Shown here: one piece after another, positions 27,847 through 35,833 of the stretch
Position numbering within the stretch: position 1 is the first letter of the stretch
How the letters are laid out: every line of letters starts with the position of its first letter
Origin: Bradyrhizobium lablabi
GTDB taxonomy: Bacteria > Pseudomonadota > Alphaproteobacteria > Rhizobiales > Xanthobacteraceae
Assembly (NCBI RefSeq): GCF_018129385.1
Contig: NZ_JAFCLN010000004.1
Location: 248,001-312,000, forward strand
Direction of reading: 5' to 3'
DNA: 64,000 bases
Notes under the pieces: generated by a model
Seen by the model: only the letters and a program-made list of their open reading frames with translations
The model's database searches: none
Told to the model about the DNA's origin: nothing
Position numbers and translations under genes: made by a program

Positions 27847-28331
27847 TTCGACGCCCCCTGCATCGGCTTGGCGGAAGCTGCGGAAGGCTTTGCGCCGTAA
27901 TCGTCCTTCCAGTGCCCCTGCTTCTTCAGGGCATCGGCGACTTCCTTGGGCATGTACGTCTCGTCGTGTTTTGCGAGCACGGTATCGGCCCTGAACACGC
28001 CGGATGCATCGAGCGCGCCCTCGGCAACAACGCCCTGCCCTTCGCGGAACAGGTCGGGCAGAATTCCCTTGTAGGCGACCTCCAGCGTCTTGCTGCCGTC
28101 AGCCACGGCAAACGTCACCGCCAGATTATCGCCGCGCACCAGCGAGCCTGGCTGCACCAGGCCGCCCAGCCGGAAGCGTTTGCCCGCCGGAATCTGCTTT
28201 TCGGCCGCCATCGACGGCGTCGAAAAGAACACAATCGAATCGCGCATCGCATTCAGCACCAGCGCGGCCGCCACCGCGAGCACGGCCAGCGAACCGCCGA
28301 TCATCGTCAAACGCCGTTGCTTGCGCGTCAT
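27843..28331 (-). CDS. ccmE: heme chaperone CcmE (CycJ)
   Basis: A 162-residue periplasmic heme chaperone anchored by one N-terminal helix ([20 protein letters not shown], about 10-29). The soluble OB-fold domain has [16 protein letters not shown] and [21 protein letters not shown]. The covalent heme ligand is His122 in [11 protein letters not shown], with Tyr126 as the expected axial ligand. It hands heme to CcmF for insertion into apocytochromes c. It starts seven bases after ccmI and overlaps ccmF at its end. Confidence 0.95.
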   Translation of the reverse strand: MTRKQRRLTMIGGSLAVLAVAAALVLNAMRDSIVFFSTPSMAAEKQIPAGKRFRLGGLVQPGSLVRGDNLAVTFAVADGSKTLEVAYKGILPDLFREGQGVVAEGALDASGVFRADTVLAKHDETYMPKEVADALKKQGHWKDDYGAKPSAASAKPMQGASK

Positions 28332-28337
28332 CGGTAA

Positions 28338-29441
28338 TTATCCATCCAGCCCGAGGTTCTTCAGGCCTTCGTTCAATTGCTTCAACCGTTCGGCATTGTT
28401 GGCGACCGCCTGCCGCGCATCCGACTGCGCGCCCAAAGCCTTGTCCCGCTCACCCATCACCATATAGGCGCGCACCAGCCGCAGCCATCCTTCGACGTCA
28501 TCGCCGTTCTGCTTCAGCCGTGTGGCAAGCCGGTCCACCATGCCGCGGATCATGGCGTTGCGATCGGTCTCGTTCATATCCTTGGCCGCAGCCATCGTCT
28601 CGTTCGAGAGCGCCGGCGCGACCGTCACCCCGACCCGCGACAGTGCGTCCTGCACCAGCGGACGCCACGGTGCATCGGCCGGCGCCTTTGCCAGCATCGT
28701 TTTCCAGATCGAAGCAGCGTCGTCCGTGCGGCCATCCTGCTCGGCGGCAAGCCCCAGGAAATAGTTCGCCTTGGCATCGTCAGCGTTCATGGCCGCCGCG
28801 CGTTCGAACTCGGCCTTGGCTTCAGTGGTGACGACGCCGCCGGCGGCGGCCGTCAACGCCTCGCCGAGATCGGCGCGCCGTTCGGAACTGTCGCCGCCAT
28901 AGGTGATCGCGTTGCGCCAGGCCCTGACCGCATCGTCATAGCGGCCGAGACGCGCGAGCACCGGCGCCAGCACAGTCCAGCCGCGGCCATCGGTCGGGTT
29001 CTTCTCCAGGTGCGCCTCGACCTGGGCAACCAGATTGTCGAGCGGCTGCGTCGCATCGGCGGTTCGCGAGCGCGCGGCAAGCGGGAAATCAGCGAGGCCG
29101 GGCGATCCCAGCGGCAGGTAAATCGCGACCGCCGCCAGCGGCAAACCGACCAGCGCAACAATGGAGGCGACACGGCGCAATCCAGGGCTCGGCTGGGCAG
29201 GCATATCGCGCTGCTGGTCGGCGGCAGCCAGCAGGCGCCGGCCGATCTCGACCCGTGCCGCTTCCGCTTCGGTGGCGCCGATCAGGCCGCCGGCGAGATC
29301 GCGGTCGATCTCCGCGAGCTGATCGCGATAGACCGACGCCTCGCTCCCGCCGCTTTGCAGCGCGCTGCGCCGGCCAAGCGGCCACAACACGGCAAACACC
29401 GCCGCGACCGTCATCAGCGCGAACACAAACCACAAATTCAT
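28338..29441 (-). CDS. ccmI: cytochrome c maturation protein CcmI (CycH)
   Basis: A 367-residue apocytochrome c chaperone. The ATG at 29441 (MNLWFVFALMTVAAV) is preferred over the TTG one codon earlier. An N-terminal transmembrane helix, a cytoplasmic segment with YRDQLAEIDRDLAGGLIG, and a second helix near 90-110 give the CcmI topology. The periplasmic part contains TPR units (PTDGRGWTVLAPVLARLGRYDDA, ANYFLGLAAEQDGRTDDA). It is the first gene of the ccm operon, and about 120 bases lie between it and the small ORF further left-to-right on the map, leaving room for the operon promoter. Confidence 0.93.
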   Translation of the reverse strand: MNLWFVFALMTVAAVFAVLWPLGRRSALQSGGSEASVYRDQLAEIDRDLAGGLIGATEAEAARVEIGRRLLAAADQQRDMPAQPSPGLRRVASIVALVGLPLAAVAIYLPLGSPGLADFPLAARSRTADATQPLDNLVAQVEAHLEKNPTDGRGWTVLAPVLARLGRYDDAVRAWRNAITYGGDSSERRADLGEALTAAAGGVVTTEAKAEFERAAAMNADDAKANYFLGLAAEQDGRTDDAASIWKTMLAKAPADAPWRPLVQDALSRVGVTVAPALSNETMAAAKDMNETDRNAMIRGMVDRLATRLKQNGDDVEGWLRLVRAYMVMGERDKALGAQSDARQAVANNAERLKQLNEGLKNLGLDG

Positions 29442-29564
29442 CAAGCGGGTTCCGGGTGGAGCGGCACAAAGGGGCGCCGCTCGCGCCGCTTTATACTACC
29501 GGCCGCGACCCCGGCAATTGACATTTGTCATGGCAAAATGGCGCAAAAATCGACCAAATTCCGC

Positions 29565-29834
29565 TCAAGCCACGCAAAATTGAATGCTCTGAGCGGCCTC
29601 CTTGCCGTGCCCATTGAGCGCACGCAGGAAATACGCGCCAGGTTTTACCGAAGCCGGCAGCCTGATCCGCAGCGAACCACTGGGCACGGGCGAGGTAATC
29701 CTGGTGACGGGATCCGGCAGTTGATCGCCACTGGCCACGTCGACCAGTACCACCTGGGCTCCGATCATCAGATTTCGATATGTCGCCGAAATAACCTGGT
29801 TCTCAAATTCAATGAAATTGATCATCGACTTCAT
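29565..29834 (-). CDS. small hypothetical protein, beta-rich
   Basis: An 89-residue reading from the ATG at 29834 (MKSMINFIEFENQ); a TTG at 29870 would add twelve residues. The C-terminal half, VPSGSLRIRLPASVKPGAYF followed by LRALNGHG, looks like one strand-rich Ig/IPT-like unit, with an ending AAQSIQFCVA. No signal peptide and no strong ribosome site are visible. The amino-acid pattern is protein-like and the base composition is lower in GC than neighbouring genes, which suggests a transferred or fast-evolving gene. The function is unknown. It lies between the ccm operon and a conserved hypothetical gene on the same strand. Confidence 0.45.
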   Translation of the reverse strand: MKSMINFIEFENQVISATYRNLMIGAQVVLVDVASGDQLPDPVTRITSPVPSGSLRIRLPASVKPGAYFLRALNGHGKEAAQSIQFCVA

Positions 29835-29896
29835 GACCAAAGCAATATGGTCGGCGGCGAGTCCCGTCAACCAAAAATTGCATATCTAAAATTTTA

Positions 29897-31303
29897 TCAC
29901 TTTTGCGCGGCACGCGCCGGCTTGCGCTCGCCGGTCACGGCATTCTCGGCCGCCCGGCTCATCAGCGAGGCATAGTCGGAGCCAAACAACACTTCGCAGA
30001 AGCGGATCGCGGCCTGCACCTGCTGCTGCCGGTAGGCGCGCGCCTTGGCATCGCCGCCGCGCAGCGACTGCACCAGCGCCTCGGTGGATTGCTCGACGTA
30101 ATGCTGGAGGTCCGAATAGGTCCGTAAGGTAACCTCGTTGATGGCGAGCTCGCTCGCATAGGTGCGGCACACCGCCACGAAATCGATCAGCGATGCGGTC
30201 TCGTCGACCTCGGACATATCGACCTTGGAGACGGCGGAAATGTCCTTGTCGGCGCGCTGACGCAGGATGCGGCGGACGCGGCCCGGCACGCTGTCGATTT
30301 CCGATTGCAGCGAGTTGGAGATGTCGGCCCGGATCGAGGCCAGTTGCCTGCCCCACGTCGAATCCTGGCGCAGGTCGAGCTCGGTGCGCAGGCCGCGCAC
30401 GCCGTCATGCAGCGACTTGAGCTGCTCGGCCACATTCTCGAAGTGCCCCCGCCTGATATCGGTGCGCAGGCAGGCTGCGAGGTACGACAGGTCGTGCAGC
30501 GCGATGGTGACGGCAACGCCGTACGGCGTCGCGGCGACGCGGATCTCGTCGTCGGAGGCCGCCATCTTCAGCGCAAGGCGGATGATCTGCCAGGGCGCGG
30601 TCAGGCGCTGCATGATCAGCGAAAGCACGAACGGCAGCAGCAGCGGCGTCTGCAACGAGGGCACGTTCAATGACGCGATGGTCGAGGCCACCTGGGGCTC
30701 GCCGAACATCCGAAGGTAGCCCGGCAGCTTGCCATTGAAGGTTTCGAACGCTTCGCGCGCCATCAGCACCGCACCGATCGCCGGCAGGTCCTCGACGACA
30801 TTGGGCGGACCGACCCGGGCAAGGGCGCGCTGATTGTCCTGGCCGGGCACCGGCGTCACGAGCTTTGTGATCGCGTTGGCTGCCGCGAGCTGGAGCTTGC
30901 GCACCGCCGGTTCGATCGCACTGTCGCTGTCGCGGGCGGCCGACAACGCCGCCTCGAATTCGCGCGCCGCGTCCGGCACCCCGTCGCGGTTCAGCCATTG
31001 CCAGACCGGCGACAGCGACGCGCGCCTGACCTGCCCCGGCCGGATCGGAAAATTGCCATCGACCAGAAACGGCTCGAGCGGGCGGAACAGTAGCCGCGCC
31101 GGATCGTCGGTCCGGGGCCTTGCCGGATCGTCGTCCGCGGCGTTGCGCACGATCTTGCGCAACTGCTCGAGCACCAGGGTCGCGACCGCGGTGTCATCGC
31201 CGCGTTCGATCGCGCGCTCGAACTCGCGCATCAGCAGCGCCTGCGATTGCGGCGGAAGCTGAGCGAGATAGTCGCGTAGACGTTCTGTCGGTGTCTGGCT
31301 CAT
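29897..31303 (-). CDS. conserved hypothetical protein, mainly helical
   Basis: A 468-residue protein from the ATG at 31303 (MSQTPTERLRDYLAQLPP). A longer reading to 31615 runs into the neighbouring kinase and is rejected. I do not recognise the family. The sequence is almost entirely helix-forming with repeated Leu/Ala/Arg heptads, suggesting a soluble coiled-coil or helical-repeat protein. Segments such as LARVGPPNVVEDLPAIGAVL, PLLLPFVLSLIMQRLTAPWQ and AEQLKSLHDGVRGLRTELDL stand out. No signal peptide or metal motif is seen. It lies between a small ORF and a PhoQ-like kinase, all on the minus strand, with 115 bases before the kinase stop. Confidence 0.7.
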   Translation of the reverse strand: MSQTPTERLRDYLAQLPPQSQALLMREFERAIERGDDTAVATLVLEQLRKIVRNAADDDPARPRTDDPARLLFRPLEPFLVDGNFPIRPGQVRRASLSPVWQWLNRDGVPDAAREFEAALSAARDSDSAIEPAVRKLQLAAANAITKLVTPVPGQDNQRALARVGPPNVVEDLPAIGAVLMAREAFETFNGKLPGYLRMFGEPQVASTIASLNVPSLQTPLLLPFVLSLIMQRLTAPWQIIRLALKMAASDDEIRVAATPYGVAVTIALHDLSYLAACLRTDIRRGHFENVAEQLKSLHDGVRGLRTELDLRQDSTWGRQLASIRADISNSLQSEIDSVPGRVRRILRQRADKDISAVSKVDMSEVDETASLIDFVAVCRTYASELAINEVTLRTYSDLQHYVEQSTEALVQSLRGGDAKARAYRQQQVQAAIRFCEVLFGSDYASLMSRAAENAVTGERKPARAAQK

Positions 31304-31418
31304 GCCCCGGTATGCATGCGTGCGTGATCGGCGGACGGCGAACGCGTCCACCGCGCATGATATGGGCGCCCGCGTTAAGAACTCGTTTAGGAAACTTCGC
31401 GGCGGCCTGCGACGGCTC

Positions 31419-32897
31419 TTACACACCCGGCAGCGCCAGTTCGGCCCTGAGGCCGCCAATGGGAGCGCTGCCAAGCTTGAGGCTGCCGCCATAGAGCCCG
31501 GCGAGATCGACCACGATCGCAAGGCCGAGCCCCGAGCCTGGCTTCGACTCGTCGAGCCGCTGGCCGCGCCGCGCCACCTTGGCGCGCTCCTCTTCCGACA
31601 GGCCTCGCCCGTCATCGTCGACCACGATCAGCAAGCGGTGTCCTGCGCCCGGCTCGGGCGGCTGCTCCACCAGCACCGCGACAAGGACCTGCGAGGCCGC
31701 CCATTTGCAGGCGTTGTCGACGAGATTGCCGACCATCTCCTCCAGATCCTGCCGCTCGCCGCGGAATTTTGCCCGCGCGTCGGCCTTGACCTCGATCGCG
31801 ATGCCGCGGTCGCGATGGATTTTTTCCATGGTCCGGCGCAGCGCCTCGATCGCAGGCGCCACTTCCGTGACCGTTGCGACGACCGTGACGCGGGCGGCGA
31901 TACGGGCGCGCTCCAGATGATGGGCGACCTGGTCGCGCATCACGCCTGCCTGCTCCAGCACCTTGCCCGAGATCGACTCGCTGCGGTGCGCGGAGGCCTC
32001 ATTGACGATCACCGATAGCGGCGTCTTGATGGCATGGGCGAGATTGCCGACATGGGTGCGCGCGCGCTCGACGATTTCCCGGTTGGCATCGATCAGCGCG
32101 TTGGTTTCGCGCGCCAGCGGCGCGATCTCGACCGGGAATTCACCCTCCAGCCGCTCGGCGCGGCCGGAGCGGATATCCGCGATCGCCTCCGAAATCCGCT
32201 TCAGGGGGGCAAGCCCGAACCGCACCTGGAAGATGGTGGTGAGCAGCAGCACGATGCCGAGCCCGGTGAAGGTGACGCCGAGATAGAGATCGAAGCCGCG
32301 GGTCTCGTCGAAAATCTCGGCGGCATCGCCCGCGACGCTCACGAGATATTTGCCGTCGGCGCCGAGATCGACCGGCCGCTCGACCATTCTCAGCGTCTGG
32401 CCTTCGGGACCGTCGACATAGCCGATGCGAATGCCGGCCGCGGTCAGTTCGGCACCCGCGTCCTCCAGCTTCGGCAGCTTCTTGTCCCACAGCGAGCGCG
32501 AGGCGCGCGTCTCCGGCTTTTCCTGGTCGGTCCGTGTGATTTGCCAGTACCAGCCGGACAGCGGCAGCTCGAACAGGGGCTCGCCAAGCGACTGGAACTG
32601 ACGGTCGGCCGGCTCGTCCGGGGTCGCGACTTCGGCGATCAGGGTGCGCAGGTAAAGGTTGAGACGGCGGTCGAAGGCGCGCTCGGTGGCGTCGCGATAG
32701 ACCGAGGAAAGCACGAAGCCGGTGACGGCGAGGATTACGACCAGCCACGCGGTCGCCGAGAGAAACAGTCGGTTGGCGAGCGAGCTGCCGCGCATCAGGG
32801 CGCGATCCCGAATGGCGCGCCCTCGGGCGCCGAGCCGATGGAGGCTTGCCGGTTTCCGGACACGGTCATGCCATGACAAAAGATCAAGCGTCGACAC
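31419..32897 (-). CDS. PhoQ/FeuQ-like sensor histidine kinase
   Basis: A 492-residue kinase read from a GTG (MSTLDLLSWHDRV); an ATG at 32795 (MRGSSLANRLF) is an equally acceptable start and would place the first transmembrane helix near the N-terminus. Helices are at about 46-66 and 206-224 with a periplasmic sensor between. The dimerisation box is GNLAHAIKTPLSVIVNE with His288, and the ATPase motifs are NLVDNACKWA, VDDDGRGLSEEE and GSGLGLAIV. The AHAIKTPL form is typical of PhoQ and rhizobial FeuQ. The response regulator gene ends 66 bases upstream, so the pair forms one operon. FeuQ assignment is inferred. Confidence 0.85.
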   Translation of the reverse strand: MSTLDLLSWHDRVRKPASLHRLGARGRAIRDRALMRGSSLANRLFLSATAWLVVILAVTGFVLSSVYRDATERAFDRRLNLYLRTLIAEVATPDEPADRQFQSLGEPLFELPLSGWYWQITRTDQEKPETRASRSLWDKKLPKLEDAGAELTAAGIRIGYVDGPEGQTLRMVERPVDLGADGKYLVSVAGDAAEIFDETRGFDLYLGVTFTGLGIVLLLTTIFQVRFGLAPLKRISEAIADIRSGRAERLEGEFPVEIAPLARETNALIDANREIVERARTHVGNLAHAIKTPLSVIVNEASAHRSESISGKVLEQAGVMRDQVAHHLERARIAARVTVVATVTEVAPAIEALRRTMEKIHRDRGIAIEVKADARAKFRGERQDLEEMVGNLVDNACKWAASQVLVAVLVEQPPEPGAGHRLLIVVDDDGRGLSEEERAKVARRGQRLDESKPGSGLGLAIVVDLAGLYGGSLKLGSAPIGGLRAELALPGV

Positions 32898-32962
32898 AGG
32901 TCAACGCCTTATATCCAGCTCGTACATGATCTTATCGGAAAACCTTCGGATCACGCTTGAGT

Positions 32963-33634
32963 TCAGGTGCCGGCCGTGGGCGGCGTCAGCAGATAGCCGA
33001 GCCCGCGCACGGTCTGGATGATGTCGACCTCGAGCTTCTTGCGGATGCGGCCGACGAACACCTCGATGGTGTTGGAGTCGCGGTCGAAGTCCTGATCGTA
33101 GAGATGCTCGACCAGCTCGGTGCGCGAGACCACGCGGCCGACATGGTGCATCAGGTATTCGAGCAGATTGTATTCGTGCGAGGTCAGCTTGACCGGGTTG
33201 CCGCTGACCGACACGCGCTTGGTGCGGGTGTTGAGCGTCACCGGCCCGCAGGTCAGCTCGACCTGGGCGTGGCCGGTCGAGCGGCGCAGCAGCGCGCGGA
33301 TGCGCGCCAGGATTTCCTCGAGGTGAAAGGGCTTTGCGACATAGTCGTCGGCGCCGGCGTCAAAGCCCTGCACCTTGTCGCTCCAGCGGTCGCGCGCCGT
33401 GAGGATCAGCACCGGCATCACGCGCTTGTTGCGGCGCCAGGCTTCCAGCACCGAGATGCCGTCCATCTTGGGCAGGCCGATGTCGAGCACGACGGCGTCA
33501 TAGGGCTCGCTGTCGCCGAGAAAATGCCCCTCCTCGCCATCGAAGGCGCGGTCCACGACATAACCGGCATCGGTCAGCGCCGTGGTGAGCTGACGGTTGA
33601 GATCCGGGTCGTCCTCAACGACGAGCAAACGCAA
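32963..33634 (-). CDS. OmpR-family response regulator, PhoP/FeuP-like
   Basis: A 223-residue two-domain regulator (MRLLVVEDDPDLNRQL). Asp51 in AVVLDIGLPKMDG is the phospho-acceptor, with TARD and KPFHLEEILARIRALL completing the receiver domain. The winged-helix domain includes VKLTSHEYNLLEYLMHHVGR and NTIEVFVGRIRKKLE. It is followed by the PhoQ/FeuQ-like kinase gene. In Sinorhizobium, FeuPQ controls cyclic glucan export and envelope functions; that role is transferred here only by resemblance. Confidence 0.87.
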   Translation of the reverse strand: MRLLVVEDDPDLNRQLTTALTDAGYVVDRAFDGEEGHFLGDSEPYDAVVLDIGLPKMDGISVLEAWRRNKRVMPVLILTARDRWSDKVQGFDAGADDYVAKPFHLEEILARIRALLRRSTGHAQVELTCGPVTLNTRTKRVSVSGNPVKLTSHEYNLLEYLMHHVGRVVSRTELVEHLYDQDFDRDSNTIEVFVGRIRKKLEVDIIQTVRGLGYLLTPPTAGT

Positions 33635-33802
33635 GCTGGCCTCCGATGGTGAGCGTCACGATAGCTACATCATGGGGCTCACCGGCGTGAACCGGTCATG
33701 AACAGACGCAAGCCGAAACGTTACTTTTTGTTCATCACCGCGGAAGGCCGATGCCTAGCACGGGGAATCGAAAGGCCAAAATTGCCCCCACCCAGCGCGT
33801 CC

Positions 33803-33955
33803 TTAGACGCGGAAAAATGCGAACCAGACCACGCCCAGGATCAGCACCGCGAGGCTGGTCGATGCTGTCAGCAACGCGAGCACGGAGGGGCCCGGTTCGG
33901 CCTGGCGCGCTTCCGTCGGCGTTTCGACGATGCGGCCGTCTCGATGTGTCGCCAT
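33803..33955 (-). CDS. small single-pass membrane protein (50 residues)
   Basis: The reading from the ATG at 33955 (MATHRDGRIVETPTEARQA) gives 50 residues with one C-terminal helix (SLAVLILGVVWFAFFRV). A purine-rich site, AAAGAGG, lies six bases before the start, which is good support. A longer in-frame reading to 34093 is not credible. The topology, a soluble head and a tail anchor, resembles small envelope-stress peptides, but no family is recognised. It lies alone between the FeuP-like regulator and ku. Confidence 0.6.
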   Translation of the reverse strand: MATHRDGRIVETPTEARQAEPGPSVLALLTASTSLAVLILGVVWFAFFRV

Positions 33956-34232
33956 GGTAACCTCTTTCGCTAAGTCCCTGTATTGCCAGCCAATGACTGC
34001 GGCACCGGCTGTGCAGGGCCAACGCCGGATCGGGAATGATTGTTCCGGCTCGCCGAGGCTATCGACAGCCCGAAATGGCCCGGAAAGTCGCAAGTTTCCG
34101 GTCGTAAACGCCGAGAACCAATGCGACGTGGAACGGTTAACGCCGTTGGGAGATTCCCCGGGCCCTCGCGTTCAAAACGGGCGGCCAGCGTGGTATCCTT
34201 AACGGTCGCTGTTGCGTTTTCGGAGTTTTTTC

Positions 34233-35204
34233 ATGGCCCCCCGCGCCAACTGGAAGGGTTTTTTGCGCCTTTCACTGGTGACCTGCCCGGTCGCGCTCTA
34301 TCCGGCTACCTCGGATACCGAGAAGGTCTCGTTCAACCAGATCAACCGCAAGACCGGCCACCGCATCAAATACCTCAAGGTGGATGCCGACACCGGCGAG
34401 GAAGTCGCCAACGACGACATCATGAAGGGCTACAAGGTCGACACCGACACCTATCTCGAGGTGACGAAGGACGAGCTTGACGACATCGCGCTGGAATCGA
34501 CCCGCACCATCGAGATCGACGAATTCGTGCCGCGCAGCGACATCGACAGCCGTTACGTGATCCGCCCCTATTATCTCGTGCCCGACGGCAAGGTCGGCCA
34601 CGACGCCTTTGCGGTGATCCGCGAAACCATCCGCAGCATGGACAAGGTCGCGATCGGCCGCGTGGTGCTGACCAACCGCGAGCACATCATTGCGCTCGAG
34701 CCGCTCGACAACGGCCTGATGGGAACGCTGCTGCGCTACCCCTACGAGGTCCGCAGCGAAAAGGAATATTTCGATGACATCCAGGATGTGAAGATCACCA
34801 AGGACATGCTGGATCTGGCTAAACACATTGTTGAGCAGAAATCGGCCGACTTCGAGCCCGAGAAATTCGAGGACCGCTACGAGGACGCGCTGGTCGAACT
34901 GATCAACAGGAAGCGCAACGGAATCAAGATCGCACCAAAGGCCGCGCCGAAATCCGACGGCAACGTCATCAACCTGATGGATGCGCTCAAGCGCAGCCTT
35001 GCCGGCGGCAAGCAGGCGGCCCCTCCGGCCCAGAAGGCTGCCAAAGGCAAGAAGCCGAAGAAGCGCGCCGAAGGCCAGCGCGAGATGCTGCTGCCGATCA
35101 GCGGCTCCGGCAAGCGCGCCGCCAAGGAAACTCCAAAGGAAGCGCCCAGAAGGGCCGCAAAGCCGGCGCGTGCGCCCGCTGCCCGCAGCCGGAAGGCCGG
35201 CTAA
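34233..35204 (+). CDS. ku: Ku protein, non-homologous end joining
   Basis: A 323-residue bacterial Ku homodimer subunit that binds DNA ends and recruits LigD. The ATG at 34233 (MAPRANWKGFLRLSLVTCPV) is the conserved start; the upstream extension to 34212 is not. The Ku core spans about 5-255, with VSFNQINRKTGHRIKYLKVD, YVIRPYYLVPDGKVGHDAF and REHIIALEPLDNGLMGTLLR. The tail from about 255 to 323 is a Lys/Ala/Pro-rich extension (KKPKKRAEGQ, RAAKPARAP) as found in DNA-end-sliding bacterial Ku proteins. No ligD is next to it in this window. Bradyrhizobia often carry several ku genes. Confidence 0.93.
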   Translation: MAPRANWKGFLRLSLVTCPVALYPATSDTEKVSFNQINRKTGHRIKYLKVDADTGEEVANDDIMKGYKVDTDTYLEVTKDELDDIALESTRTIEIDEFVPRSDIDSRYVIRPYYLVPDGKVGHDAFAVIRETIRSMDKVAIGRVVLTNREHIIALEPLDNGLMGTLLRYPYEVRSEKEYFDDIQDVKITKDMLDLAKHIVEQKSADFEPEKFEDRYEDALVELINRKRNGIKIAPKAAPKSDGNVINLMDALKRSLAGGKQAAPPAQKAAKGKKPKKRAEGQREMLLPISGSGKRAAKETPKEAPRRAAKPARAPAARSRKAG

Positions 35205-35266
35205 TCGTCAGGACATCCGGCGGCCGCTGTTCGATCCGCCGCCAATATCATGCCGGCCGCGTCGCG

Positions 35267-35431
35267 CTATTTGAGTGAGCTATTCACCGAGGTGAAGCTG
35301 GCATTCAGCGTGCTGCCGATGCCGTTGACGGCCACCACGATCACGATGCTGATGCCGGCCGCGATGATGCAATATTCAATGGCGGTCGCGCCGGATTGAT
35401 CGCCCAGAAATCTCGAAATCAAATTTCGCAT
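35267..35431 (-). CDS. Flp/Fap-type pilin
   Basis: A 54-residue prepilin beginning MRNLISRFLGDQSGATAIEY. The SGATAIEY motif with conserved Glu19-Tyr20 is the prepilin peptidase and assembly signature of Flp pilins, followed by a hydrophobic helix CIIAAGISIVIVVAV. A GGAG ribosome site lies eight bases before the start. It is too short for usual ORF calling. Flp pilins assemble into tight-adherence pili with CpaA/TadA, but no cpa or tad gene is present nearby, so this is an orphan pilin gene. A Cys replaces the small residue common after EY. Confidence 0.85.
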   Translation of the reverse strand: MRNLISRFLGDQSGATAIEYCIIAAGISIVIVVAVNGIGSTLNASFTSVNSSLK

Positions 35432-35656
35432 TATTGAAAACTCCTGTCGACGCCCGCGAGCTTCTCCCGCACCGATGCCTGCCGGCGGAATTTAGGTTTT
35501 GGCTGGTTACCGGCCGGTTCAGGAACAATCTGAACGATTGGTTAAACCGGCCCGCCCCCTGTTTTCACGGCGGTATTCATACGGAGCGAAAAATTAACCC
35601 TCGATTGGGGACACCACTCCATGCTGCCCGGGTCGGCGGCCTCGGAGTGAGCGCAA

Positions 35657-35824
35657 ATGCCCGCGCAGAAGCGTGAAACAAAGAGAAACTACATCGGCCT
35701 CCTCAGCGACGAGGCCGAACAACAATTCTCCGCCAAGACGCAGCCGCAGGGAGGCCCGCCGATGAAGGATTACCTGCGCGTCCTGCTCGCGGCGATGCTC
35801 GGATTGCGCCGCGAGTTGCGCTAA
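35657..35824 (+). CDS. small hypothetical protein (55 residues)
   Basis: The ATG at 35657 opens a 55-residue reading (MPAQKRETKRNYIGLLSDEA) with a basic head and the tail DYLRVLLAAMLGLRRELR. An AGTGAGCG tract before the start is a weak ribosome site. The reading ends 10 bases before the convergent porin stop. Its pattern is plausible for a small soluble or amphipathic peptide, but nothing identifies it, and it may be non-coding. Confidence 0.4.
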   Translation: MPAQKRETKRNYIGLLSDEAEQQFSAKTQPQGGPPMKDYLRVLLAAMLGLRRELR

Positions 35825-35833
35825 CCGCCGCCG

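Noticed and set aside
25852..27900. 682-codon plus-strand reading across ccmF
   Set aside because: It is dominated by Arg, Gln, His and Ala as expected from the complement of a hydrophobic membrane-protein gene. ccmF on the other strand is certain.
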